Shown here: in pieces, positions 16,351 to 25,288 of the stretch
How the letters are laid out: each line of letters opens with the position of its first letter
Numbering within the stretch: the stretch's first letter is position 1
Source of the DNA: CAYNYM01 sp049366815
GTDB lineage: Bacteria > Desulfobacterota > DSM-4660 > Desulfatiglandales > HGW-15
Reading direction: 5' to 3'
DNA: 36,371 nt
NCBI GenBank assembly: GCA_049366815.1
Contig: JBMNCO010000014.1
Location: 1-36,371, forward strand
Notes under the pieces: generated by a model
What the model was told of the DNA's origin: nothing
Databases searched by the model: none
Seen by the model: the letters and a program-made list of their open reading frames with translations, nothing else
Program-made: the position numbers and the translations under genes

Positions 16351-18203
16351 AGAAGGAAGATAGAAGACCGGAATCCCCGGGGAATAAAGAGGAAGGCCCC
16401 ATTCAATGGAAAAATGTCCGGTTTGTTCCCGTTGTCCACAGCAGGATGGAATTTGCCCTCGAAGTCAGACGGCAGTTTGAGATCTTTAGACCCGACCATG
16501 TGGCCGTGGAATTCCCACCTACCCTTAGAGAACAGATTGTCCGGGGAACAGGACGGCTCCCACTGCTCTCGGTGGTCCATTACCAGGAGACTGACGGCCC
16601 ATTCATATACTTTGTGATAGAGCCGACCGAGGGCCTGATCGAGGCCGTCAGGCTTGCCCTCGAAAAGGAGATCCCGCTTCATTTTATCGATCGCGATACG
16701 GAAGGTTATCCCCTCAAACGGACAGCCATGCCCGATTCCTACGCGCTGAACCGGATCGGCCATGCCAATTACTGCCGGGCCTATCTCAGGGTTCATCGGG
16801 ATCAATCCCGGTCCCTTCAAGACGCGTTGCGTGAAAAGACCATGGCCTATCATCTCCAGAGACTGAACAGATTGTCGGAAAGGACCCTCTTTGTAGGCGG
16901 GCTGGACCACCTTTCCGGCATCTTGGGGCACCTGAATCAGCCCCTGACGGAGGTCATCGGAAAGCGGCATAGGGAAGGTGTCGGTCTTGCCCACCTCCAC
17001 AGGGACTCCAATGCGCAGGTCATGATCGAGATGCCCTTCCTTGCCGCGGAGTATGAGCGCTTCAGATCAGGAGTGAGTAAGGGGCCTGTGGAGAGATTGC
17101 AGGTCAACCATAGACTCATCAGGCTGGCGGAGAAAAATTACCTGAAGAATAATAGGACGGAAATCAGCCGAAGCCAGAACAGAGTCCTGTTCCAGTTTGC
17201 CCGGAACTATGCCCTGTTGGAGGGTGCCCTGGTCCCCGATTTCTACCAACTCCTTGTTTCGGCCCGGGGATGCGCGGATGATGACTTCGCTTATGAGGTC
17301 TGGGAAAGGGGCAGCGACTATCCCTGGCAGGTGGAGGATCCCGGTCTCCCCGTACTCCGCTTGAGCGGCAAAGACCTTTTGTTGGGTGAAAAGCGGATCC
17401 GTTTTCACAGGCAGTTCAAGGCCCTTAGGAGGCGGTTGGTTCCCGTTCCGGTCCGGAAAAAGGCCAGGGAGAAGATCCCAGGCGAGTGGGAGAGGAATTT
17501 TCATGGTTCCTTTATCTGTTCCTACCCCCCGGAAGACGTTCTGGTGGAAGGATACGGCCGCTATCTTCATAAAAAGGCCATGGAGATCAAATCAGAAGAG
17601 AACTTTCGGATTGTTCCATTCACCACCGCCATACTGGACGGTATCGATATTCGTGAGACCATCCGCAAATGGCCCAAAGGCCCTATCTATGTCAAAGAAG
17701 GCCGACCCCTGAGGGGGAAAGTGGGGTCGGTCGTGGTCATCTTTGATTCGGACCTTCCGAACGAGGCGGACAAGGAGGCCTTTCCATGGCGGGTGACCTG
17801 GCTGGGGGAACACGACCAGGAATCAGATATGGCCTTTTACAGCACAGCCGCAGGGGAGGTGATGGACGGTCCGGGCATATCCAGATGCCAGTATGGCGGT
17901 TTTATGCTGACCTACCCTCCCATGAGAGTCTTTGATATCTGGAAAGATCCCTTCTTTGACCCGGCACGAAACAAACCGGAACGTCTACTCATGGCAGCCC
18001 TTGACTATTCCCAGGAAATACACGTCGTATACGTCGCGGCAGATCCTCCCTCAGGATGGTGTCAGGGTATGGCCAATCGGCTCGGGAAAAAGATTATCTA
18101 CTTGCCCATTGGAATTTTTTCTCCCGTCACACTGAAGAAGATACGGCAATTCCATGTACTGGAGGGACACCATGTCAGGAGATATGCAAGACATTATATC
18201 TAG
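16347..18203 (+). CDS. TraB/PrgY-like (DUF5682-like) protein with unknown C-terminal domain
   Basis: 618 residues, no signal peptide or membrane helix. The N-terminal third resembles the TraB/PrgY/EreA-ChaN superfamily: FVPVVHS with His31, RPDHVAVEFPP with Glu55, and a second GLDH motif (185-188), which matches the G-x-x-H pattern of that fold. DUF5682 proteins, known beside MoxR genes, have a similar start (P-V-x-H). Residues 380-618 (HGSFICSYPPEDVLVEGYGR, later YVAADPPSGWCQGMANR) form a second domain I do not recognise. Start and stop are clear: ATGA overlap with the ATPase gene, and the stop lies 16 bases before the convergent kinase gene. Function unknown, probably a MoxR client or effector. 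Confidence 0.75.
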   Translation: MKKEDRRPESPGNKEEGPIQWKNVRFVPVVHSRMEFALEVRRQFEIFRPDHVAVEFPPTLREQIVRGTGRLPLLSVVHYQETDGPFIYFVIEPTEGLIEAVRLALEKEIPLHFIDRDTEGYPLKRTAMPDSYALNRIGHANYCRAYLRVHRDQSRSLQDALREKTMAYHLQRLNRLSERTLFVGGLDHLSGILGHLNQPLTEVIGKRHREGVGLAHLHRDSNAQVMIEMPFLAAEYERFRSGVSKGPVERLQVNHRLIRLAEKNYLKNNRTEISRSQNRVLFQFARNYALLEGALVPDFYQLLVSARGCADDDFAYEVWERGSDYPWQVEDPGLPVLRLSGKDLLLGEKRIRFHRQFKALRRRLVPVPVRKKAREKIPGEWERNFHGSFICSYPPEDVLVEGYGRYLHKKAMEIKSEENFRIVPFTTAILDGIDIRETIRKWPKGPIYVKEGRPLRGKVGSVVVIFDSDLPNEADKEAFPWRVTWLGEHDQESDMAFYSTAAGEVMDGPGISRCQYGGFMLTYPPMRVFDIWKDPFFDPARNKPERLLMAALDYSQEIHVVYVAADPPSGWCQGMANRLGKKIIYLPIGIFSPVTLKKIRQFHVLEGHHVRRYARHYI

Positions 18204-18219
18204 CGTTTGGGACGCCACA

Positions 18220-20181
18220 TCAGTATAGAACAAGAGAAAAAGCAGTTCCCTTATTCGGCTCCGATTCAAAGGTCAGTTCGCCCCCGTGTTCTTTCACAAT
18301 CTTTTGTGTCACGGGGAGGCCGAGGCCCGTCCCCTTGTATCCCTTGGTGCTAAAAAACCCTTTAAAGATTTTGTCCTGGGTCTCTTTGTCCATGCCGATC
18401 CCATTGTCAATGACCTGAATCCTCACGGCACAGCCCTCGCTTTTGTCCGTCTTGACCGTCACCACACCGTTTTCCACCGTGGTCCCCTCGGCGGAGCAGG
18501 CATCCACCGCGTTCCCCACCAGGTTGAGCAGGCAGTGATGGATGGCTATGCGATCCATGGAGACCTCGGGGAGGTCGGGAGTCAGCTCATGGACGATTTT
18601 GACGCCGGAAAGTTGCGCTCGCTCCTTCATAAGATCCACCACATCCATGACCAGTTCATTGGGGTCGACCTGTTTATATTCAGGCTTTCGGTCCTTCGCA
18701 TAGACGAGCATATCAAGGACTATGTGGCCCATCTGATCCATGCTATTTTCCAGCATCTTCCAGGCATCTTTGACCAGGGCCATGTTGTTCTTCCTGATAC
18801 CTGAATTGATAACATAACCGCCCCCCTTCAGGCCCGTCAGGATGTTCTTGATGTAATGCGCCACACCCGCCACGGTCTCGCCGATGGCCGCCATGCGTTC
18901 TGATTGCTCCTTCTCCCTTTGCAGCCTGTGGATCTCCCTCAGATCCTGAATGAAGGCCACGCTTCCGACATCGCGACCCTTTTCGTATAGAAGGGTCCCG
19001 GCAAATCTGATGGGAATGGGTTCCCCGAATTTGCTGTCTACCGTCAGTTCCATATTCACGATCTTCCCTTTAGGGCCATACCGGTCGCTGAAGAAGGTCC
19101 CTGTTATCAACCGGGCGTTATCCCTTGAAAAGACCTCTACGTAACTCCTCTTCCCGATAACTTCTTCGGATGGATATCCCAAGATATCTGAAGCGGCCTG
19201 GTTAAAGATGACGAACTTCGCATCCGAGTCTGTGGCGATGATACCGTCAATGGAATTTTGGATCATATTCTGTTCAAAGGCCTCGCGTTTCTTGATTTCC
19301 TGGATCATCATCACGCGGTCCGTAATGTCCATGTAGCTGACAATGGCCCCTTTGATATCGCCCTGCTCGTCCTTGATCGGGGCCGCACTCAGGTGGATAT
19401 GTGTTCCATTTTTTCCGATCTGAGGGAAGAAATGTTCCGATTCATAGGCATCCTCAACGATCGCTGATTTCTTGAGGTGGATGCGCTCATCCAGCTTTTT
19501 CATCCTCTCGTAGTCCCCATCGATGATCAGATCGGCCAACAGGGGTATCTTACGTTTGTACCATGGCTTCCAATGCCAATCCGTCCCGACCATATCCTCA
19601 CTGCTGTATCCCGTCAGATTCGCACAGGCCTTGTTCCAGTAAGCGACCTTGTGGTCCTTGTCGATAACAAACATGGGGGTCGGGGAGCCGTGGATGATCC
19701 CTTCAGCGATTTCCTTCTGGAGTATGGCCTCTTTCCTGGCCTCCTCCAGTTCACGGGTCCGTGTCTCAACTTCTCTTTCGAGCTTTTCGGAATATACCCG
19801 CTGGGACTCTTCCTGTCTTTTCCTGAACTGGATCTCCCGATCAATCACCAGGTAAACCAGGTCCCAGAAAAGTCCCGCGATAGAATGATCCATGAACTTA
19901 ATATGCTTGGGTTTTTCTCTGTGAATGGCTTCCGTGATTTCGGGGTCACCGGTCAGTTCGAGTATGAGGGTGAGGTTTTCGAGGGCAAAGAGGTCATGAT
20001 AATCGTTGGTGGTAAAGATGTTTAGGTCACTTGCACGCTTCAGTCCAGGGGCTTCAGGGTTGATATCCGCGACACCCACAAGGTTCAGGGGTAAGCCGCT
20101 CAGATCTTCAGTGGCCATCTTTTCCATAAAGGCGGCGCATCCGGTGCCGCCTCCGACAATGGCCATGTTTAGAGTTTCCAT
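18220..20181 (-). CDS. Soluble PAS histidine kinase with N-terminal Rossmann-like domain
   Basis: A 653-residue cytoplasmic sensor kinase. Residues 1-110 look like a nucleotide-binding Rossmann domain (NMAIVGGGTGCAAFMEKM, GVADINPEAPGL, LILELTGDPE), as in Gfo/Idh or dihydrodipicolinate reductase N-termini. A coiled coil follows (about 115-160), then two PAS domains (about 160-290 and 300-415), a dimerisation helix with His442 in VAGVAHYIKNILTG, and an ATPase domain with NLVGNAVDA, DNGIGMD and GTGLGLP. There are no membrane segments. The receiver gene lies 2 bases upstream in the same operon. The N-terminus suggests sensing of NAD(H) or a metabolite; this is inference. Confidence 0.9.
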   Translation of the reverse strand: METLNMAIVGGGTGCAAFMEKMATEDLSGLPLNLVGVADINPEAPGLKRASDLNIFTTNDYHDLFALENLTLILELTGDPEITEAIHREKPKHIKFMDHSIAGLFWDLVYLVIDREIQFRKRQEESQRVYSEKLEREVETRTRELEEARKEAILQKEIAEGIIHGSPTPMFVIDKDHKVAYWNKACANLTGYSSEDMVGTDWHWKPWYKRKIPLLADLIIDGDYERMKKLDERIHLKKSAIVEDAYESEHFFPQIGKNGTHIHLSAAPIKDEQGDIKGAIVSYMDITDRVMMIQEIKKREAFEQNMIQNSIDGIIATDSDAKFVIFNQAASDILGYPSEEVIGKRSYVEVFSRDNARLITGTFFSDRYGPKGKIVNMELTVDSKFGEPIPIRFAGTLLYEKGRDVGSVAFIQDLREIHRLQREKEQSERMAAIGETVAGVAHYIKNILTGLKGGGYVINSGIRKNNMALVKDAWKMLENSMDQMGHIVLDMLVYAKDRKPEYKQVDPNELVMDVVDLMKERAQLSGVKIVHELTPDLPEVSMDRIAIHHCLLNLVGNAVDACSAEGTTVENGVVTVKTDKSEGCAVRIQVIDNGIGMDKETQDKIFKGFFSTKGYKGTGLGLPVTQKIVKEHGGELTFESEPNKGTAFSLVLY

Positions 20182-20183
20182 GA

Positions 20184-20588
20184 CTATTTGAGAACCTCCT
20201 TAATGAGGGCGATGAGTCTGTCCGGATCAACGGGTTTTTCAACAAAGCCATCAGGTTTGAAGGGGCCGGTCTCTGATGCCTCGTCCGCCCCCCTCTTCAT
20301 GATGGACTCTAAATCGATGCCGGTCTCGGTGGCAATCCCCGTCACCATGATCACAGGTATTGCCTTGAGTTCCTCATGTGTCTTTATGTCCGTGAGCAGT
20401 GAAATGCCGCTCTTGTGGGGCATCATCAGATCAAGGAGCACCAGATCCGGGTGTTCTCTGTTGACTGCCTGCCATCCTTCCGCCCCGTTTGAGGCGGTCA
20501 GTGTCTGGTATCCATGATCCTGAAGAAGCGTGGACAAAAATAAAACCACGTGAGGGTCATCTTCAACAACAAGAATGCGTTTGGTCAT
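20184..20588 (-). CDS. Stand-alone response-regulator receiver protein
   Basis: 134 residues, a single REC domain with acidic pocket Asp10/Asp11, phospho-acceptor Asp53 (LLDLMMP), Thr83 and Lys118 (EKP). Between Thr83 and the Lys there is an acidic insertion (ESIMKRGADEASETGPFKPD) absent from most receivers. There is no output domain, so it may feed phosphate to, or take it from, the kinase encoded 2 bases downstream. GGAG lies 8 bases before the ATG. Confidence 0.93.
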   Translation of the reverse strand: MTKRILVVEDDPHVVLFLSTLLQDHGYQTLTASNGAEGWQAVNREHPDLVLLDLMMPHKSGISLLTDIKTHEELKAIPVIMVTGIATETGIDLESIMKRGADEASETGPFKPDGFVEKPVDPDRLIALIKEVLK

Positions 20589-20940
20589 CTTGATGACTCC
20601 ATAATCAAAATTTGTATCAATCTATTGTCTCCAAAGCATGACGTTGGGTCTTTTCTTATAAATACCTGTTTCTCCGAATAAAAGCAAGAATGCCGAGAAA
20701 ACCATTTTAGAATTTATAGCCAGGTCATCCCTGAGAGTCAACTCAAACCGGTCTCTGTTTGGGGGGCAAAGGTGCAGATTGCCGCAATTCATTGGAAAGT
20801 TAGAGAGATGCCGTGGTACGAAGTAGCCTTTGGGTTGGTCCCATTTGACAAGGACATATGAACATCGCCGGCACAGGCTTGTACTTTTGACAAAAGAAAA
20901 GGGCCGCAGGGAAAGGCCGGATGAGGGGGGAGCAATGAAA
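20589..20940. other. Divergent intergenic region
   Basis: 352 bases separate the receiver gene (-) from the metallo-hydrolase gene (+). I see no gene. Plausible AT-rich promoter sequence for the receiver lies next to its start, but no box is convincing. Several GG-N10-GC spacings were tested by eye and none matches a sigma-54 promoter well. Confidence 0.4.
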
Positions 20941-21606
20941 ATGACCATCCTTTATGACAATGAAAAATGCCGGGAGGATCTGGACGCGGACTGGGGATTC
21001 GCCTGCCTGGTGGAGGTCCAAGGGTTGAAGATTCTTTTTGACACGGGGGCCGACGGACCTGTTTTATTGGAAAATATGAATAAACTCGACATCGATCCAG
21101 GGACGGTGGACGAGGTCTTTATATCTCACGTTCACTTCGATCACACGGGTGGGCTTTTTGATTTTTTAAATGTCTGCAGCGCCAATGTGTATATCCCGTC
21201 CTGCATTTCGGTCCCGGAATTTCACGGTGAGTTTGCGACCATTCGAGATCCGGTGGAAATCCATCCTGATATCTTTTCAACCGGAGAACTTGATGGTTTC
21301 GAACAGTCCCTCGTTGTCAGGATAAAAGACGGCCTGGCGGTCATTGTGGGTTGCTCCCATCCCGGTGTCGAACCCATCTTGAAACGGGCATCCCGGTGGG
21401 GTCAGGTGAAGGCCCTCCTGGGTGGATTTCACGGGTTTGACGAATTCCATCTGCTCAAGGATTTGGCGGTTATTTGCCCGGCTCACTGCACGCTATATAA
21501 AAAGGAGATAAAGGGGGCATTCCCGGCCAAAACCATTGAAGGTGGGGTGGGGCGGGTCATAGAAATCGAGGACTGGGATACCACACCCGGAACTGGGGTG
21601 AAATAG
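20941..21606 (+). CDS. Metallo-beta-lactamase-fold hydrolase (COG1237-like)
   Basis: 221 residues with the MBL metal motif HVHFDH (His63, His65, Asp67, His68) plus His140 (GCSHPG) and His182 (CPAHCT). The layout resembles the COG1237 group, which includes dihydropterin-ribofuranosyl-aminobenzene phosphate synthase, though its real substrate is unknown. The ATG at 20941, 8 bases after GGGGGAG, is chosen over the ATG at 20935. It lies upstream of the sigma-54 activator on the same strand and may belong to the NifX/Mrp cluster that follows. Confidence 0.85.
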   Translation: MTILYDNEKCREDLDADWGFACLVEVQGLKILFDTGADGPVLLENMNKLDIDPGTVDEVFISHVHFDHTGGLFDFLNVCSANVYIPSCISVPEFHGEFATIRDPVEIHPDIFSTGELDGFEQSLVVRIKDGLAVIVGCSHPGVEPILKRASRWGQVKALLGGFHGFDEFHLLKDLAVICPAHCTLYKKEIKGAFPAKTIEGGVGRVIEIEDWDTTPGTGVK

Positions 21607-21696
21607 GGAAACATCCTGCCGTTGACTAAGGCGGCTTCGATCTTAATTTATAACATTATAACGCATAAGCGTTTCCGGAGATTACGGGACATCGGG

Positions 21697-23073
21697 ATGA
21701 GAGAATCTTTCGAAAATCAGACCCAGATCATTTTGGACAGTATCGCCGACGGCGTATTCACAGTGAATGCAGATTTCAGAATTACGTCTTTTAACAGGGC
21801 CGCACAAAAGATCACCGGCATCAGGAGGGAGGACGCCCTTGGGCGCCACTGCTGGGAGGTTTTCAGGACCAGCATCTGCGAAAACAGATGTTCCATGAAA
21901 AGGACGATGGAGACGGGTGAACCCGTTGTGAACCAGTCCATATTTATCGTCAATCTGGAGGGTGAACGTGTTCCCATCAGCATCTCCACCGCCCTCTTGA
22001 GGGATGAAGAGGGAAAGGTGATCGGCGGGGTGGAGTCATTCCGTGACCTCAGCGTGGTCGAAGAACTTCGCAAGGAATTGGCCGGTCGGCATTCCTTTCT
22101 GGATATCATCAGCAAGAACAAAGAGATGCAACGGCTTTTCAGGATGCTTGAACAGGTATCTGAAAGCGAATCCACCATCCTTCTGGAGGGAGAGAGCGGT
22201 ACGGGAAAGGGGCTGTTTGCCAGGGCGATTCATTCCCTCAGCACGAGAAAGAAAGGCCCTTTCCTTGTCGTTAATTGTGGTTCCCTGCCCGATACCCTAC
22301 TCGAATCTGAGCTCTTTGGTTATGAGAAAGGCGCACACAGTACGGCCTTCAAAGACAAGCCCGGTCGTTTGGCCCTTGCAGAAAACGGTACCCTGTTCCT
22401 TGATGAAATTGGGGATATTTCACCTGCCCTCCAGATAGGTCTGCTGCGCGTCCTTCAGGACCGGGTCTACGAGCCTCTCGGCAGCACGACCTCATTCAAG
22501 GCGAATGTCCGCATTGTGGCGGCTACAAACAAGAACCTTTCTGAGCTGGTCGAGAAGGGGACTTTCCGGCAGGATCTTTATTATAGAGTCAATGTGGTCA
22601 GGCTAGTGCTCCCTCCGCTTAGGGATCGGCGGGAAGACATTCCCCTTCTTGTGGACTATTTTATACATAAATATAACAGGTTGAGCGGGAAAGATATCGC
22701 CGGACTCTTCCCGGATGTCCTACCTGTGCTGATGTCCCATGACTTTCCGGGCAATATACGTGAACTGGAGAATATCATCGAATATGCCACCGTAGTCTGC
22801 AAGAACAGCATGATCGGCCTGGATCACCTTCCGGACTACCTTCGGGAAAGGTCTCTTGACCTGGAAGGGGCGACCAGGGGCAAAGCCGGGGGAAAATCCT
22901 TCACCTGGCAGGAAGTTGAAAAAAGGTACATCTATGAGACCCTGAGGCAGAACAACTGGAACCGAAAGTCAACGGCGGCTCAGATGGGTATCCATCCCAG
23001 CACGCTCTGGCGGAAGATCAGGCGTTATAACCTTCCGGTGCCGGAGCAAGGCGGGAGCCTTTCAAGCAGTTAA
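21697..23073 (+). CDS. PAS-domain sigma-54-type activator with altered GAFTGA loop
   Basis: 458 residues: a PAS domain (about 10-125) with a cysteine set Cys52, Cys61, Cys65 (HCWEVFRTSICENRC), then an AAA+ domain with Walker A GESGTGKG (165-172) and Walker B TLFLDEIGD, and a Fis-type helix-turn-helix (KSTAAQMGIHPSTLWRKI). The loop that touches sigma-54, normally GAFTGA, reads GAHSTA (212-217). The PAS cysteines could hold a redox group. The ATG at 21697 starts the usual N-terminus of this type; the longer frame begins with TTG. It sits where Desulfovibrio ORP operons also carry a sigma-54 regulator. Confidence 0.9.
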   Translation: MRESFENQTQIILDSIADGVFTVNADFRITSFNRAAQKITGIRREDALGRHCWEVFRTSICENRCSMKRTMETGEPVVNQSIFIVNLEGERVPISISTALLRDEEGKVIGGVESFRDLSVVEELRKELAGRHSFLDIISKNKEMQRLFRMLEQVSESESTILLEGESGTGKGLFARAIHSLSTRKKGPFLVVNCGSLPDTLLESELFGYEKGAHSTAFKDKPGRLALAENGTLFLDEIGDISPALQIGLLRVLQDRVYEPLGSTTSFKANVRIVAATNKNLSELVEKGTFRQDLYYRVNVVRLVLPPLRDRREDIPLLVDYFIHKYNRLSGKDIAGLFPDVLPVLMSHDFPGNIRELENIIEYATVVCKNSMIGLDHLPDYLRERSLDLEGATRGKAGGKSFTWQEVEKRYIYETLRQNNWNRKSTAAQMGIHPSTLWRKIRRYNLPVPEQGGSLSSS

Positions 23074-23078
23074 GCTTT

Positions 23079-23096
23079 TTGCATTGCAAAATGCAA
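23079..23096. promoter_or_regulatory. 18-bp palindrome, candidate activator site
   Basis: TTGCATTGCAAAATGCAA has perfect 7-bp arms around GCAA. It lies 5 bases after the activator stop codon and about 145 bases upstream of a sigma-54-type promoter, a normal distance for an enhancer-binding site. There is no T run, so it is unlikely to be a terminator. Confidence 0.5.
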
Positions 23097-23226
23097 CAAG
23101 ATTGTCCTGTTGACGTTGCAAATTTGAAATTTCTGCGGCTGGATGTAGCGCCGCATCATCTCTGTATTATCCTTTAAATCCAATAAATCCAAACTCTTGA
23201 GGCTTGAAGTTTGAATTTTTTGGGAT

Positions 23227-23242
23227 TGGCATAGATCCTGCT
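23227..23242 (+). promoter_or_regulatory. Candidate sigma-54 (-24/-12) promoter
   Basis: TTGGCATAGATCCTGCTG (23226-23243) contains GG at 23228-23229 and GC at 23240-23241 with exactly 10 bases between. It matches TGGCA of the -24 element and TGC of the -12 element. Transcription would start near 23253 and give a leader of about 200 bases before the M24 peptidase gene. Confidence 0.6.
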
Positions 23243-23450
23243 GTATCCATTGGTTGAAAACCGGGAAAGGTTGAGATGGCATAAACCATAGACCCGGGGG
23301 TTAAGGATGTTCTTTGAAAACCGATGAGCAGGTCTATTTTTTTAAGATTCCGGAGGAAATGGATTATATGGTCACTGGGGGTTCTCGAGGTCTGCGGCAT
23401 TTATGCTGGGTTTACACCAAGATGACAAAATCCCTTTTGGAGGGCTGGGC

Positions 23451-24674
23451 ATGTTGCTGAAGAATGTGGAGATCGAATCAGCCGTCGAAATGGTCCCGGA
23501 AGCGGAAATTCTCAATCGTTCGATGCGGTTACAGGGCGTGTTGCGGAAAAGAGAACTGGATGGGGCCTTTATCCTGCAAAATGTCGACATCTATTATCTG
23601 ACAGGTACCATCCAGCGCTCCATCTTGTGGGTACCCGCGGAAGGTTCTCTCCTTCTGATGGTCATCAAAAGCCACCAAAGGGCCAGGAACGAGTCTCCCC
23701 TCAAGGACGTCATTCCTGTGAACAACAGGCAGGAGATCTGGTCCGTTTTGGGAGACGCCGGGCACCGTAATGCGAGGCGTATCGGGCTGGAAATGGACGT
23801 TCTGCCGACCAACCAGTTTATGTGGTTCCAGAGATCCCTTCCCCGGGCCCAGTGGCTGGACCTCTCTCATGACATCAGAAAACTCCGCATGATCAAATCC
23901 TCCTACGAGGTGGACCAGATCAAAAAGGCGACAGCCGTCCTGGACAAGGGATTTCATGAGATCCGGGGAATCCTTTGCGAGGGGATGAGAGAACTGGAGG
24001 TCGACGGGTTCTTGGCCTATATCGCCCGCCGTGAGGGTCACATGGGGATCCTCCGAATGCGGGGTTGGAATCAGGAAATGATCCATGCCCACGTTTTATC
24101 GGGAGAGAGTGGGGCGGCGATTTCCTATTGTGATACGCCCGTGGGAGGCGTAGGATCCACCCCGGCAATGGCCCAGGGGGCGGGTTTTCGCAGGATCAGG
24201 AAAAATGAGCCTATCTGCATTGACTTCGGCGTCGGGATCAATGGATATCTGAGCGATCAAACCCGGACCTTTGTCATCGGCGAACTGGCCGATTCCCTGG
24301 AAAGGGCCTATGAATGCAGCAAGACTATTCACCAGATCCTGTCCGATGAGGCAAGGCCGGGCGTATCCTGTAAGTCGCTTTACGACCGGGCGGAAAATCT
24401 GGCAAAAGAGGCCGGGCTCGAAGACTTTTTTATGGGCAACGGAGAAGGGAAGGTCAAGTTCATCGGCCACGGATTCGGCCTCGAGATTGATGAATATCCG
24501 ATCATCACCCCCTCCTTTCAGGATGTGCTCCAGGAAGGAATGGTTTTCGCCCTGGAACCAAAATTTATTTTTCCCGGACAGGGAGTTGTAGGTCTGGAGG
24601 ACGATTACCTTGTCACGGCCTCTGGGTTGGAGCGTCTTACTCTGACGGGTCAGGAGATCATGAGAATCCCTTAG
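23451..24674 (+). CDS. M24 family metallopeptidase (Xaa-Pro aminopeptidase-like)
   Basis: 408 residues with the creatinase-like N-terminal domain and the pita-bread M24 catalytic domain. All five metal ligands appear present: Asp in CIDFGVG (about 257), Asp in LSDQTRTF (about 268), His in GHGFGLEIDE (about 339), Glu in ALEPKF (about 369) and Glu in GLEDDY (about 383). It should remove N-terminal residues ahead of proline or act on a related substrate. The ATG at 23451 follows GGAGG by 7 bases and is preferred over the ATG at 23403. It is preceded by a sigma-54-type promoter next to the activator gene. Confidence 0.92.
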   Translation: MLLKNVEIESAVEMVPEAEILNRSMRLQGVLRKRELDGAFILQNVDIYYLTGTIQRSILWVPAEGSLLLMVIKSHQRARNESPLKDVIPVNNRQEIWSVLGDAGHRNARRIGLEMDVLPTNQFMWFQRSLPRAQWLDLSHDIRKLRMIKSSYEVDQIKKATAVLDKGFHEIRGILCEGMRELEVDGFLAYIARREGHMGILRMRGWNQEMIHAHVLSGESGAAISYCDTPVGGVGSTPAMAQGAGFRRIRKNEPICIDFGVGINGYLSDQTRTFVIGELADSLERAYECSKTIHQILSDEARPGVSCKSLYDRAENLAKEAGLEDFFMGNGEGKVKFIGHGFGLEIDEYPIITPSFQDVLQEGMVFALEPKFIFPGQGVVGLEDDYLVTASGLERLTLTGQEIMRIP

Positions 24675-24870
24675 TTGTCTCATTTGTAAGCCACCATCCT
24701 CCGGATGCTTCTCTTATCTCCAAGCGTTGCAGATTATAAGATACGTCCGTACTTCAATTTTTATTTTAGTGGCACACAAAAGAGATCGTGGTCTGCCTTT
24801 TTATTTTGTCGGGGGGCCCAAAAAGAGCTGCCCCTGATAGAAAGGGAGCACTGGAGGAGGTGAATAAAAA

Positions 24871-25233
24871 ATGAGGATAGCGATTACAGCAAATGACCAA
24901 AACCTAGATACTGATGTGGATCAACGGTTTGGAAGGACACCCTATTTCCTGCTCGTCGACACAGACAATCTGGGCTTTGAGGTCATAGAAAATAAACAGA
25001 GTTTTGACCTCCCGCAGGGGGCGGGGATACAGGCCGCACAAAATATCGTGCCCCATAGACCCGTTGCCGTGTTGACCGGAAATTGCGGCCCCAAGGCCTT
25101 CAAGGTCCTCGAGGCGGCGAAGATTGAAGTGGTGACCGGCGTCAAGGGCAAAATCAGAGACGTCGTGAAGGCCTATGCCGACGGAGCATATGAGCGAGCC
25201 GAAGGGGCCAACGTGGAGGGGCACTGGGTTTAG
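24871..25233 (+). CDS. NifX/NafY-like (MTH1175-type) protein 1
   Basis: A 120-residue single-domain protein of the dinitrogenase iron-molybdenum-cofactor biosynthesis fold: MRIAITANDQNLDTDVDQRFGR at the start, GIQAAQNI and VLTGNCGPKA in the middle. Members bind metal-sulfur clusters; the Desulfovibrio orange protein (ORP) is one. The only Cys is in GNCGP. GGAGGAGGTG before the ATG is an excellent ribosome-binding site. It opens a plus-strand series of four NifX-type domains with Mrp. Confidence 0.93.
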   Translation: MRIAITANDQNLDTDVDQRFGRTPYFLLVDTDNLGFEVIENKQSFDLPQGAGIQAAQNIVPHRPVAVLTGNCGPKAFKVLEAAKIEVVTGVKGKIRDVVKAYADGAYERAEGANVEGHWV

Positions 25234-25288
25234 TGCCGAAACCCTAACAGAACCAATCGGTTTGATTGGAAAGAAAAGGAGTTAAAAT

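Noticed and set aside
24769..24790. TGGCACACAA as a -24 element upstream of NifX protein 1
   Set aside because: There is no GC at the required 10-base distance, so the -12 element is missing.
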